This document shows, piece after piece, positions 48,986 through 56,564 of a stretch of DNA of 64,000 nt. The number at the start of each line of letters is the position of its first letter. Position 1 is the first letter of the stretch. Below the pieces are notes generated by a model. It was not told the DNA's origin. It saw only the letters and a program-made list of their open reading frames with translations, and made no database searches. A program made the translations under genes and the position numbers. Origin of the DNA: an uncultured Enterobacterales bacterium (GTDB lineage Bacteria; Pseudomonadota; Gammaproteobacteria; Enterobacterales; Enterobacteriaceae); contig CAMLBO010000001.1 in assembly GCA_946478305.1 (NCBI GenBank), forward strand, positions 62,001-126,000, read 5' to 3'.

Positions 48986-50365
48986 TTAAAGGACGTTAGA
49001 TTTTTCCAGTGTGACGGCAGCGGCCAGACGTTCTTCACGCAGGAACTTCCGTGCGCGACGCCAGGTCAGGAATACGCCAAGAGCGTAGACCACACCAATG
49101 CCCGTCAGGCCCGCGATGTTTTGCCAGGTACAAAGCTGAATGAGCAGATAGGTGATGGGAGAGCCACCTTGATCCATGGAGGCAACCTGACTACCCGTTT
49201 TTAGCGCACCGGCGTTAGCCGCCAACTGGGTGTGCAGCCCAATGGTTTGCGTAGCTATCCACAAGGTGATGCCCATAATGATCACGCCGGAAATCAGGGT
49301 GCGGAATAAATTGCCCTGATGTACTGCGACGGCAATCGCCACAAAGAAGCCGATGGTAGCCAGGTCACCGAAGGGCAGTACCTGGTTCCCAGGGACAATG
49401 ACGGCAATCAAAATAGTCAGAGGAATAAAAATCAGACTGGCGGAGACGACGGCGGTATGCCCGAGCAACAGCGCCGGGTCCAGACCTATCAGAAACTCCT
49501 GACCGCCAAATTTAGCCTGTAAACGGCTACGTGCGTGGCGGGCAATCGGCGTCAGGCCATCCATGATGGGCTTGATCACGCGTGGCATCAGCAGCATCAC
49601 GGCGGCGGTTTTCACTGCCAGTTGCAGTATGCCTTTGATGTCATACCCCGCGAGATAGCCAATGAGCAGGCCCATGACAAAACCGACGGTTACCGGCTCA
49701 CCAAAGGGACCAAAGCGTTTTTGGACGTCATCCGCACTGAAGTGGATGTTCCGCAATCCCGGTATTTTCTCAATGACGGTATCAACCAGCACCGCAATCG
49801 GGCCGAGATAGGCTGAAGAGCCGTGCGGGATAGCTATGCCTTCGAGATTGAAGAAATCACGGGTGTCTTTGGCAAACCAGTCACCCAGTTTGTAAACGAA
49901 GGCGGCATGAACCACGACGCCCATGATGCCAATCCAGTAGGACCCCGTCGCCAGGTGCAGCATGGCGCCGGTAAAGGTCATGTGCCAGATATTCCAGATA
50001 TCGACATTGACTACGCGGGTCATGCGGGTTACCAGCATCAATATATTGACACCAATGGCGATCGGGATGGCAACCAGAGCAATTTGCGACGCCCAGGTCA
50101 TCGGGGAAGAGCCCGGCCAGCCTATATCCACGACATGAAGATTAATTTGAAAATGTTCTGCCATCGATTTCGCGGCAGGGCCGATCGAGTCGAGCATCAG
50201 GCCGATGACCAGCCCAATCCCGACAAAGCCAATCCCGATGTGCAGGCCGGACTTAAAGGAATCCCCGATTTTCATCCCTAATATCATGGAGAAAATGATG
50301 ATCACCAGCGGCAGCATCACCGTGGGCCCAAGATCCAATATGTAACGCATGATGTCAGTAAACAT
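48986..50365 (-). CDS. gatC: Galactitol PTS permease, IIC component GatC
   Basis: 459 residues, an all-membrane PTS IIC of the galactitol (Gat) family: MFTDIMRYILDLGPTVMLP start, MTWASQIALVAIPIAIGVN, VDIWNIWHMTFTGAMLHLATGS and the amphipathic EGIAIPHGSSAYLGP. It imports galactitol with phosphorylation by GatA/GatB. The gene begins 4 bp after gatB. Confidence 0.93.
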   Translation of the reverse strand: MFTDIMRYILDLGPTVMLPLVIIIFSMILGMKIGDSFKSGLHIGIGFVGIGLVIGLMLDSIGPAAKSMAEHFQINLHVVDIGWPGSSPMTWASQIALVAIPIAIGVNILMLVTRMTRVVNVDIWNIWHMTFTGAMLHLATGSYWIGIMGVVVHAAFVYKLGDWFAKDTRDFFNLEGIAIPHGSSAYLGPIAVLVDTVIEKIPGLRNIHFSADDVQKRFGPFGEPVTVGFVMGLLIGYLAGYDIKGILQLAVKTAAVMLLMPRVIKPIMDGLTPIARHARSRLQAKFGGQEFLIGLDPALLLGHTAVVSASLIFIPLTILIAVIVPGNQVLPFGDLATIGFFVAIAVAVHQGNLFRTLISGVIIMGITLWIATQTIGLHTQLAANAGALKTGSQVASMDQGGSPITYLLIQLCTWQNIAGLTGIGVVYALGVFLTWRRARKFLREERLAAAVTLEKSNVL

Positions 50366-50369
50366 GGGC

Positions 50370-50654
50370 TTACTCCTGCAGCAGCGTCAGTATTTTTTGT
50401 CTCAGAACGTCGATACCGACACCGGAGACAAAGGGCATACCGTGAACAACCGGGATATCACCAAACTGGCGATCGACGCGGGCGGTGGTGCAGATGAGAT
50501 CCGCTCCATCCATATAGGTCTCAATTTCAGTCACCCGACACTGAATGAGATCCAGTGTGATCCCATGTTCGGCACACAGTTCCTTGATCTCTTCAGCAGC
50601 AAGGGTTGAGGTGGCAACGGCACCACCGCAGGCAACAATAATTTTTCTTTTCAC
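50370..50654 (-). CDS. gatB: Galactitol PTS IIB component GatB
   Basis: 94 residues, starting [17 protein letters not shown] with the phosphorylated Cys9 of the PTS IIB fold. It transfers phosphate from GatA to galactitol at GatC. AAGGAG precedes the ATG. It lies 56 bp after gatA and 4 bp before gatC. Confidence 0.93.
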   Translation of the reverse strand: MKRKIIVACGGAVATSTLAAEEIKELCAEHGITLDLIQCRVTEIETYMDGADLICTTARVDRQFGDIPVVHGMPFVSGVGIDVLRQKILTLLQE

Positions 50655-50710
50655 GATAAGGCTCCTTGGTGTTCGGTTTTTGGTGTTGTTTTAGGTGTTA
50701 TAGGGGCGGA

Positions 50711-51172
50711 CTAAGTACTCAAGGTAGGAAAAACTTTTCGTTTGAACATCTCTGCCAGTTGCTGCTCCGGCGCGGCCATCAACTGGTCGATAAAGCAGGG
50801 ATCCTGTAGTTGCCCAAACAGATTGCGCAGCAGAACAAGTTGCTGTGACGGATGTGTGACGATCAGCGCAATGATCAGCAGAGCACTCACTGGCTCATCA
50901 CCATCGGCCTGAGAAAATCGGACCGCTTCATCCGGGCGAATGAGATAAATTGCCGGTTTGATGGCATGAACGGCTTCGCAATGAGGAATGGCAACGCCAT
51001 GACTTTCCAGCATGATGCCGGTAGGAAATTCGCTCTCCCGGCGGATTAATGCATGGGGATAGCTGACCTCCACGACGCCTGCGCGCAGCATCTCCTTACC
51101 GATATGCCGCAGGGCTGCCTGCGCATCACCAAATGCGATCCCTGTTTTGACGAAAACTTCGCAGTCATGCAT
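50711..51172 (-). CDS. gatA: Galactitol PTS IIA component GatA
   Basis: About 154 residues of the fructose/mannitol-type IIA fold. The phosphorylated histidine is His64 in [11 protein letters not shown], and [12 protein letters not shown] matches E. coli GatA. I use the ATG at 51170-51172, which overlaps the gatZ stop by 8 bp with GGGA 8 nt upstream; the frame stays open further inside gatZ. Confidence 0.9.
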   Translation of the reverse strand: MHDCEVFVKTGIAFGDAQAALRHIGKEMLRAGVVEVSYPHALIRRESEFPTGIMLESHGVAIPHCEAVHAIKPAIYLIRPDEAVRFSQADGDEPVSALLIIALIVTHPSQQLVLLRNLFGQLQDPCFIDQLMAAPEQQLAEMFKRKVFPTLST

Positions 51173-52460
51173 GAGTGTGGTCCCGGGTTTGCGCCGCCGG
51201 CACGGTGCAGCCATAACGATAGGCACGCAGCACATCCTGAATTTTGTCGATGATCAGATCATGCGGAGTTGCGTTGAGCACTCCGGACATGACGCGTTCG
51301 AATTGAACGGGCATGAACTGACTGAGCAGGCCCAGCGGGATCTCTACGTTTTGCACATTATTCAGCATGGTGTTGACCGCCTGACTGATGCGGGGATGCG
51401 ACCAGTAATAGCGGATGCGGTCGGAGAGACTGAAGTGCAGGTCGATCAGGGAACGGCTGAAGGTCGGGTGATAATATTTTTTCCAGTAATCGGGTTCATC
51501 GAGCATTACGCGATCCAGTACCGGCAGAATCTGGCTCTGCTCATCTGGGGCGATAATGGCCTGCTCAATATTCGCCAGAGAGAAAATGGCTTCACGCAGG
51601 GCGAAAGTCAGGGCTGGGCCAACTTTCAAAATGGCGTAGTGATCTTCTACCAGATGGCGGTAGGCGTCGCGGGTTTGATAATCGGTAGAGTGGGCCTCAT
51701 AGACCAGGGGAGTCGTTGCAATGTAGGCAGAGAGCTCACGCGCTTGCTGAGGTTGATAGTGAATCACCGTGCTGTGGTCGAACTCCACACCCGGTTGAAC
51801 GACGACGGCAATGATTCGGTTAATGGCATCTTGCAGATCCGCTTCACTCATTGCTTTGTGGTGCAGTTCGATGGTGGCCCGTGCATCTTTGCTCAGAGTG
51901 ATGTGCACCTGCTCAATAGCCGCTGACTCCCCGCCGGGTACCGGGACTTCGGTCCCTATCACATAGGTCAGTTGCTCTTTTTGCTGGGACGTAGCTACGC
52001 GCTCTGCTACCTGGCAAAGGCGAGCTGCGCGTGAGGCGACAACCCAGGGATCCAGCGGGACAGGATCATCAGCACAGGACATTGAGGCATCTAAATGAAT
52101 TTTGCTAAACCCGGCTTCAACATAGCGAGCGATCAAAACTTCAGCTTTAGCCATGGCGCTTTCAGCACTTTCACTTTGCCAGCAGTTTGGGCCTAAATGA
52201 TCGCCTCCGAGGATCAATCTTTGTGGGGGGAACCCCATATTTTCGGCGATGCCTAACACAAAGTCTCGGAAGTCGAGGGGCTGCATCCCCGTATAGCCTC
52301 CGAACTGATTCACCTGATTGGAGGTTGCTTCAATCAGTACTTTACGATCGGAGTGAAGATCCAAGCGCAATGCGGCCTCAATGACGAGAGGGTGGGCTGA
52401 GCAGACTGAACAGATGCCAATCAATTCTCCGTTTTTATGCCTTCTTAAAATTTCTTTCAT
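51165..52460 (-). CDS. gatZ: D-tagatose-1,6-bisphosphate aldolase subunit GatZ
   Basis: 431 residues of the GatZ/KbaZ family, a non-catalytic, chaperone-like partner that stabilises and activates GatY. Signatures: [61 protein letters not shown] and [11 protein letters not shown]. It is the first gene of the operon here, divergent from gatR across 303 bp. AGGATAAT upstream of the ATG provides the ribosome site. Confidence 0.93.
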   Translation of the reverse strand: MKEILRRHKNGELIGICSVCSAHPLVIEAALRLDLHSDRKVLIEATSNQVNQFGGYTGMQPLDFRDFVLGIAENMGFPPQRLILGGDHLGPNCWQSESAESAMAKAEVLIARYVEAGFSKIHLDASMSCADDPVPLDPWVVASRAARLCQVAERVATSQQKEQLTYVIGTEVPVPGGESAAIEQVHITLSKDARATIELHHKAMSEADLQDAINRIIAVVVQPGVEFDHSTVIHYQPQQARELSAYIATTPLVYEAHSTDYQTRDAYRHLVEDHYAILKVGPALTFALREAIFSLANIEQAIIAPDEQSQILPVLDRVMLDEPDYWKKYYHPTFSRSLIDLHFSLSDRIRYYWSHPRISQAVNTMLNNVQNVEIPLGLLSQFMPVQFERVMSGVLNATPHDLIIDKIQDVLRAYRYGCTVPAAQTRDHTHA

Positions 52461-52763
52461 ATTATCCTCCGTTTGTTTCCGAAAATAATCGTATCATTTC
52501 GATATTCGTACAATGGAGTAATCTGCATTACGTGATAGAGATCGAAAGATTTCGTTATCTTTCGACAATGTGTTGCTTTTGTTCTTAGTCCTGTCTCGAA
52601 CAAAAAAGACAGGGATAGCCTTAGATTGCGGCTCTATAAAATCGATACGGCGCCAGTAAGTACAAGTGTGCAGGGCGCATTTCACCGCACGGGCAAGTTT
52701 TTCTCCCCTTTACGAATCCTTTTGTTTAAACTGGCTGCAATGTTTAATAGCAGGCATGAAACG
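52461..52763. promoter_or_regulatory. Divergent gatZ/gatR control region with candidate GatR operators
   Basis: The 303-bp region has no gene. A 9-bp inverted repeat TCGAAAGAT / ATCTTTCGA lies at 52542-52550 and 52557-52565, and a second dyad with CGAAA / TTTCG ends spans 52480-52501 next to the gatZ start. Shared CGAAA half-sites suggest DeoR-type operators for GatR. A third dyad CCTGTCT / AGACAGG (52590-52596, 52607-52613) has a different sequence. Confidence 0.5.
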
Positions 52764-53546
52764 ATGAATTCATATGAAAGACGCCATAAAATCATTGATT
52801 TGGTGAATGAAAATGGCAGCGTTTTGGTCTCGGATATTTCGAATGCTTTCGGCGTGTCTGAGGTGACCATACGTGCCGATTTACGTTTACTGGAACAAAA
52901 GGGGTTGATGACACGTTTTCACGGTGGGGCTGGGAAGGGGGCTCCTCCCGCAGAAACGAACAGTGCCACTGTTGCCGGGGAGCTGGTGTTGGAAGATCGC
53001 TATCGTCAGGCCGAAGACCCGAAAAAGCGTATCGCGCTGGCTGCTGCTGCGATGGTCAAACCAGGAGATACGGTGATCCTCGACAGTGGTAGCACGACAA
53101 TGTTGATTGCAGAAGAATTGGTGAAATCAGCGAGGATCACAGTGATCACCAATAATTTACCTGCCGCTTTCGTTCTTTCTGAAAACCCAGATATTACGTT
53201 GGTCGTGTGCGGAGGGACATTACGTCATAAGACCCGTTCACTTCACGGTTCAATTACCGAGTTTGCCCTGCAGGGCATTGTGGCAAATCTGATGTTCGTG
53301 GGTGCCGATGGCCTTGATGCCAGCAGTGGGATAACAACATTTAATGAAGGGTATTCGATCAGTGCAAAGATGGCTGAAGCTGCACGGCAGGTAGTCGTGG
53401 TCACAGATTCCAGTAAATTTGGCCGCCGGGGTTTTAATCTGGTCTTGCCGATGGAAAAAATAGACACGATTATTACCGACGCAGGGATCAGTGAAGAGGC
53501 ATCAGAGGCTTTGGCACACACCAAAGCCAATGTGGTGGTGGTTTAA
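52764..53546 (+). CDS. gatR: DeoR family repressor GatR
   Basis: 260 residues beginning MNSYERRHKIIDLVNENG, with the DeoR helix-turn-helix (VSDISNAFGVSEVTIRADLRLLEQKGLMTRFHGG) and the sugar-phosphate sensing C-domain (VILDSGSTTMLIAEEL, TLVVCGGTLRHKTRSLHGS, MFVGADGLD, SSKFGRRGFNLVLP). It closely follows E. coli GatR, which represses the gat operon; here it is divergent and intact. Similarity begins at the ATG at 52764, although the frame is open 138 bp upstream. Confidence 0.92.
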   Translation: MNSYERRHKIIDLVNENGSVLVSDISNAFGVSEVTIRADLRLLEQKGLMTRFHGGAGKGAPPAETNSATVAGELVLEDRYRQAEDPKKRIALAAAAMVKPGDTVILDSGSTTMLIAEELVKSARITVITNNLPAAFVLSENPDITLVVCGGTLRHKTRSLHGSITEFALQGIVANLMFVGADGLDASSGITTFNEGYSISAKMAEAARQVVVVTDSSKFGRRGFNLVLPMEKIDTIITDAGISEEASEALAHTKANVVVV

Positions 53547-53550
53547 GGAC

Positions 53551-53943
53551 TTATTCAGGCTGATGGCAACATACGCAAAGTTTATTGCCATCAGGATCGC
53601 GGAAGTAAGCACCAAAATAGTGTTCGTGATAATACGGGCGCAACCCAGGAGGCCCCTCGCAGGTGGCACCCTGTTCCAACGCTACCCGATAGACGTGCTC
53701 CACCTGCGCCCGGCTATTTGCAAGCCATGCCACCATCTGGCCGTTGCCGGCGGTGGCAGCTTTTCCATCGAACGGTTTACCTATTACCAATAGAGGACGT
53801 GGAGCCTCGGGAGTTTGCCAGCTTGCCCATGAACGCTCGCTATCGCAGAACTTGAGTTCCAGACCCAGAGGTGGGGTTATCGCCGAATAAAAATCAAATG
53901 CCCGGTCAAAATCATTTATACCGATACACAGGTGTGAAAACAT
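53551..53943 (-). CDS. VOC (glyoxalase/bleomycin resistance) family protein
   Basis: 130 residues with the vicinal-oxygen-chelate beta-alpha repeat: FSHLCIGINDFDRAFDFYSAIT at the start and YFGAYFRDPDGNKLCVCCH at the end; possible metal ligands are His4 and an acidic C-terminal residue. Substrate unknown. AAGGAG precedes the ATG, 21 bp after the binding-protein gene, so it is probably third in that operon. It ends 4 bp from the gatR stop. Confidence 0.78.
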   Translation of the reverse strand: MFSHLCIGINDFDRAFDFYSAITPPLGLELKFCDSERSWASWQTPEAPRPLLVIGKPFDGKAATAGNGQMVAWLANSRAQVEHVYRVALEQGATCEGPPGLRPYYHEHYFGAYFRDPDGNKLCVCCHQPE

Positions 53944-53964
53944 TCTGACTCCTTATCTTCAGGA

Positions 53965-54747
53965 TTAGGGTTTGTTATTGGTGAAGACATCAAAGGTGAA
54001 GTATTTTTTCTCCAGCTTGGTGTAAGTACCGTCAGCATGGATACCTGCCAGTGCCTTGTTGATCATCGCCAACTGGGTGCCATCATCCTTACGCAAAGCA
54101 ATGGCGGCACCGCCCCCTAAGTATTGCGGATCCAGAACAGTTTTACCGACAAATGCAAAATCAGCACCTTGTGGCGTTTTCAAAAAACCTGTTTCTGCGG
54201 CGGCAGCATTGGTAAACGTGGCATCGATTCGTCCAGTTTCTAAATCCAGATTAACGGAGTCCTGATTCTGATAAGAAACCACCTGAACCCCTTTCGACTG
54301 CCACATTCCCACGGCATATGCTTCCTGCGTGGTGCCTTGTGCTACCCCAATCACTTTCCCTTTCAGTGAGTCAACGGTGGTATCAAGCTGACTGCCTTTT
54401 TTCGCCACCAGTACGCTAGGGATGTTGTAGAGTACGTTGGAGAAATTCACCTGCGTTTTGCGTTTCTCTGTAATGGCCATCGCTGAGAGCACGGCATCGA
54501 ACTTTTTAGCATTCAGGGCAGGAATAATGCTGTCATAAGCCGTTTCGACCCATTCGCATTTAGCTTTGGCCTCTGTGCAGATCGCATTCCCCAGGTCAAT
54601 ATCAAAACCGACCAGCGATCCGTCCGCCGCTTTGGACTCAAAGGGAGGGAAAGAGGGATCGACACCGAACTTGATCACCGTTTCTGCCTGACTCGCCACA
54701 CTAAAAGAACCGAATAAAGCCATCATCATTACGCTGTATTTTTTCAC
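53965..54747 (-). CDS. Family 3 extracellular solute-binding protein (polar amino acid type)
   Basis: 260 residues: signal peptide ending SQA, then KFGVDPSFPPFESKAADGSLVGFDIDLGNAIC, the signature of lysine/arginine/ornithine-type binding proteins, and IDATFTNAAAAETGFL. Start is GTG at 54745-54747 with GGGAA 7 nt upstream. It is second in a three-gene unit after an isochorismatase-like hydrolase; no permease or ATPase gene is near. It is paralogous in type to the binding protein at 42595. Confidence 0.85.
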   Translation of the reverse strand: MKKYSVMMMALFGSFSVASQAETVIKFGVDPSFPPFESKAADGSLVGFDIDLGNAICTEAKAKCEWVETAYDSIIPALNAKKFDAVLSAMAITEKRKTQVNFSNVLYNIPSVLVAKKGSQLDTTVDSLKGKVIGVAQGTTQEAYAVGMWQSKGVQVVSYQNQDSVNLDLETGRIDATFTNAAAAETGFLKTPQGADFAFVGKTVLDPQYLGGGAAIALRKDDGTQLAMINKALAGIHADGTYTKLEKKYFTFDVFTNNKP

Positions 54748-54804
54748 GTTATATTCCCTGGAAAGAGACAAAAAATGAGGGGTTGAAATCTGACTGCTTC
54801 AGGA

Positions 54805-55359
54805 TTAAGCAAGATCGGTGCCGCAAATCTCCGCTGTATTTTTAATTTGGGCAAAAGGCCCTTTCAGCGTCGTGTTGTGATGGTTGATAATTTGTTGCGC
54901 TGTAAGCTCTTCGGTATCCATGCAGGTATGGGCATCAGAGACGACGATCACCCCGAACCCCAGACCTGCTGCGGCACGACATGCGGTATCGACACAATAT
55001 TGCGTTTTCATCCCGGCGATATAAAGCGTATTAATCCCGCGCGCATTAAGCCACTCATCAAGCGATGTCCCGGTGAAAATGCTGGGACCGAATTTGCTCA
55101 ATATCAGATCAGATTCTGTATCCACGTCCATTCCCGCAACCAACTGCCAAAGAGGTTGCCCTTGCTCGATTGGTGAGCCTTGAGGGCCAGTATGTTGCAC
55201 AAAAATCACTGGCTGGGCTTCGCTGCGGAACTGGCTGATCAACTGATTAATATTACGTAGCACGCGCTCTTTTTCGTATGCAGCAGGCTCAGCGAAATAC
55301 AGGCCATTTTGCATATCGATGATTATCAGCGCTTTACTCTCCGGGGCAGATTGTTTCAT
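54805..55359 (-). CDS. Isochorismatase-like cysteine hydrolase
   Basis: 184 residues of the isochorismatase/nicotinamidase superfamily. Probable catalytic Asp in ALIIIDMQNGLY, Lys in LSKFGPS and Cys in GMKTQYCVDTACRAAAGLGF. Such enzymes hydrolyse amides or vinyl ethers (ureidoacrylate, pyrazinamide, isochorismate); the substrate here is unknown. GGAGAAGAG before the ATG at 55357-55359. First gene of an operon with the binding protein and VOC protein, preceded by an attenuator-like leader. Confidence 0.82.
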   Translation of the reverse strand: MKQSAPESKALIIIDMQNGLYFAEPAAYEKERVLRNINQLISQFRSEAQPVIFVQHTGPQGSPIEQGQPLWQLVAGMDVDTESDLILSKFGPSIFTGTSLDEWLNARGINTLYIAGMKTQYCVDTACRAAAGLGFGVIVVSDAHTCMDTEELTAQQIINHHNTTLKGPFAQIKNTAEICGTDLA

Positions 55360-55393
55360 CACTCTTCTCCTTAACATGCCATTGAAGCCAGGG

Positions 55394-55426
55394 AAAAGAA
55401 AAAGCCCCGGCCTGTCAGGCGGGGGC
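55394..55426 (-). terminator. Attenuator-type terminator upstream of the isochorismatase-like gene
   Basis: Read on the minus strand, AGCCCCCGCCTG pairs with CAGGCCGGGGCT (one internal mismatch, 3-nt loop) and is followed by TTTTTCTTTT, 35 bp before the hydrolase start. It lies between the leader peptide and the first gene, so it would stop the operon's own transcript. The wording CTGACAG at the loop resembles the E. coli thr attenuator. Confidence 0.75.
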
Positions 55427-55461
55427 TTGGGGTCTGTGCGTTTTACATCGACGAACGAACC

Positions 55462-55512
55462 TTACGTCCCGCCATAAGCGGTCGTTGCGGTGGTCGTATG
55501 TAAGGTGCGCAT
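55462..55512 (-). CDS. Threonine-rich leader peptide (candidate attenuator)
   Basis: A 16-codon frame MRTLHTTTATTAYGGT starts with ATG at 55510-55512 and ends TAA at 55462-55464. Seven of the 16 residues are Thr (codons ACC and ACG), three in a row and then two. Leader RNA segments can pair in the alternate way expected of attenuation: ACCTTAC with GTAAGGT (1:2), and GGCGGG at its 3' end with CCCGCC (2:3), which lies in the terminator's 5' arm (3:4). No strong ribosome site precedes it; only about 12 nt separate it from the predicted transcription start. Too short for gene finders; function is inferred. Confidence 0.6.
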   Translation of the reverse strand: MRTLHTTTATTAYGGT

Positions 55513-55530
55513 AAATTTATTCATACAATG

Positions 55531-55559
55531 AATATGGCTTTGCCTTTCGATCAAGTCAA
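55531..55559 (-). promoter_or_regulatory. Candidate promoter of the attenuated operon
   Basis: On the minus strand TTGACT (55559-55554) and CATATT (55536-55531) are 17 bp apart, a good sigma-70 pattern; transcription would start near 55524. The IS1-family element ends 12 bp upstream of the -35 hexamer. Confidence 0.55.
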
Positions 55560-55632
55560 TGGCATTAAAGCGGGTCAAGTATTCAAAGCGTTGATCATGT
55601 TATAAAATCACTCTTTTTGCAGAGTGCATCTG

Positions 55633-55908
55633 ATGGCTAAAGTTGACGTAAAATGCCCTTTTTGTGAGCAGACTGAATCCGTTAAAAAACATGGTCAGGG
55701 TAAAACCGGGCATCAGCGCTATCGCTGCCAGTTACGCCGCCGTACTTTCCAGCTCGACTATGCCTATCGTGCCTGTCAGCCCGGAATGAAAGAACAGATT
55801 GTCGATCTTGCAATGAACAATGCGGGCATTCGTGACACCGCTTGAGCGCTACATATCAGTATCAATGCCGTTGTTCGCACCTTAAAAAACTCTCGCCGCG
55901 ATGTGTAA
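55633..55908 (+). pseudogene. insA: IS1-family InsA with an in-frame TGA
   Basis: InsA is the DNA-binding repressor and N-terminal part of the InsAB' transposase. The zinc-finger-like start VKCPFCEQTESVKKHG and GHQRYRCQ are typical, then NNAGIRDTA is followed by TGA at 55843-55845 where relatives carry Arg (a CGA to TGA change). Beyond it the frame continues ALHISINAVVRTLKNSRRDV to the normal TAA at 55906-55908. The stop comes before the A6C slip site, so InsAB' cannot be made without read-through. Confidence 0.85.
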
Positions 55909-56330
55909 CCACACTCCCACTGGATAATTTCCAGATCCAGCTTATCTGTGAAGTTGATGAAATGTGGTCATTTGTTGGCAATAAGAAGCAACAGCGCTGG
56001 CTGTGGTATGCATGGGAGCCTCGTCTCAAACGCATTATTGCCCATGCTTTCGCAGGCCGGAGTAAAAAGACGCTGCGTAAATTATTGGGGTTACTGTCGG
56101 GCTTCAATGTTGCCTTCTGGTGTACAGATAACTTCAGCGCTTATGAACTGTTGCCGGGTAAAAATCACATCACAGGCAAGCTTTACACGCAACGCATTGA
56201 GCGAGAAAACCTGAATCTTCGTAACCGGTTAAAACGACTCAATCGCAAGACTCTCGGGTACTCAAAATCAGCAGAAATGCACGATAAGGTAATCGGTACG
56301 TTCATCGAGCGTGAGCATTACGTACAATAA
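55842..56330 (+). CDS. insB: IS1-family InsB frame (transposase catalytic part)
   Basis: This frame is -1 relative to insA and holds the catalytic domain: CEVDEMWSFVGNKKQQRWLWYAW, FWCTDNFSAYELLPG, YTQRIERENLNLRNRLKRLNRKTLGYSKS and a final HDKVIG. In IS1 it is translated only as the InsAB' fusion by -1 frameshifting at A6C. The domain itself looks intact, but the upstream nonsense codon should silence it. Confidence 0.85.
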   Translation: MSATYQYQCRCSHLKKLSPRCVTTLPLDNFQIQLICEVDEMWSFVGNKKQQRWLWYAWEPRLKRIIAHAFAGRSKKTLRKLLGLLSGFNVAFWCTDNFSAYELLPGKNHITGKLYTQRIERENLNLRNRLKRLNRKTLGYSKSAEMHDKVIGTFIEREHYVQ

Positions 56331-56564
56331 CCGGATCTACATATTGAATACGTAACCCATACACTGGTATAACGAGAAGCGAATTAAATTATCATTGGGT
56401 GCAATGAGCCCGGTTAAGTACCGGCAGCATCTGGGGATCACAACATAACGAGTCCAACAAAATATCCGCATCTCCTCATCGTCCTCCGAACTACCCCATA
56501 TAAAGGAGGATGGCGCAGGTTACAAACCCACGCCCTTTTAACGCTTGAACTGTCTATTTAGTCA

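Larger units (their letters stand above)
55572..56358 (+). mobile_element. IS1-family insertion sequence (787 bp, inactivated)
   Basis: Imperfect terminal inverted repeats of about 32 bp lie at 55572-55603 and 56327-56358; the outer 15 bp (GGGTCAAGTATTCAA against GGGTTACGTATTCAA) match at 13 positions. Inside are insA and insB with a preserved A6C slip site (55884-55890). The 787-bp length fits the family. No 8-9 bp target duplication is visible at the ends, and insA has a nonsense codon, so this is an old or damaged copy. Confidence 0.85.

Noticed and set aside
51147-51926. Plus-strand open frame (259 codons) antisense to gatZ
   Set aside because: gatZ is a clear family member on the other strand; this frame shows only shadow composition.
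55563-56367. Target-site duplication of the IS1-family element
   Set aside because: The 8-9 bp on the two sides (ATTAAAGC and ATACACTG) do not match.
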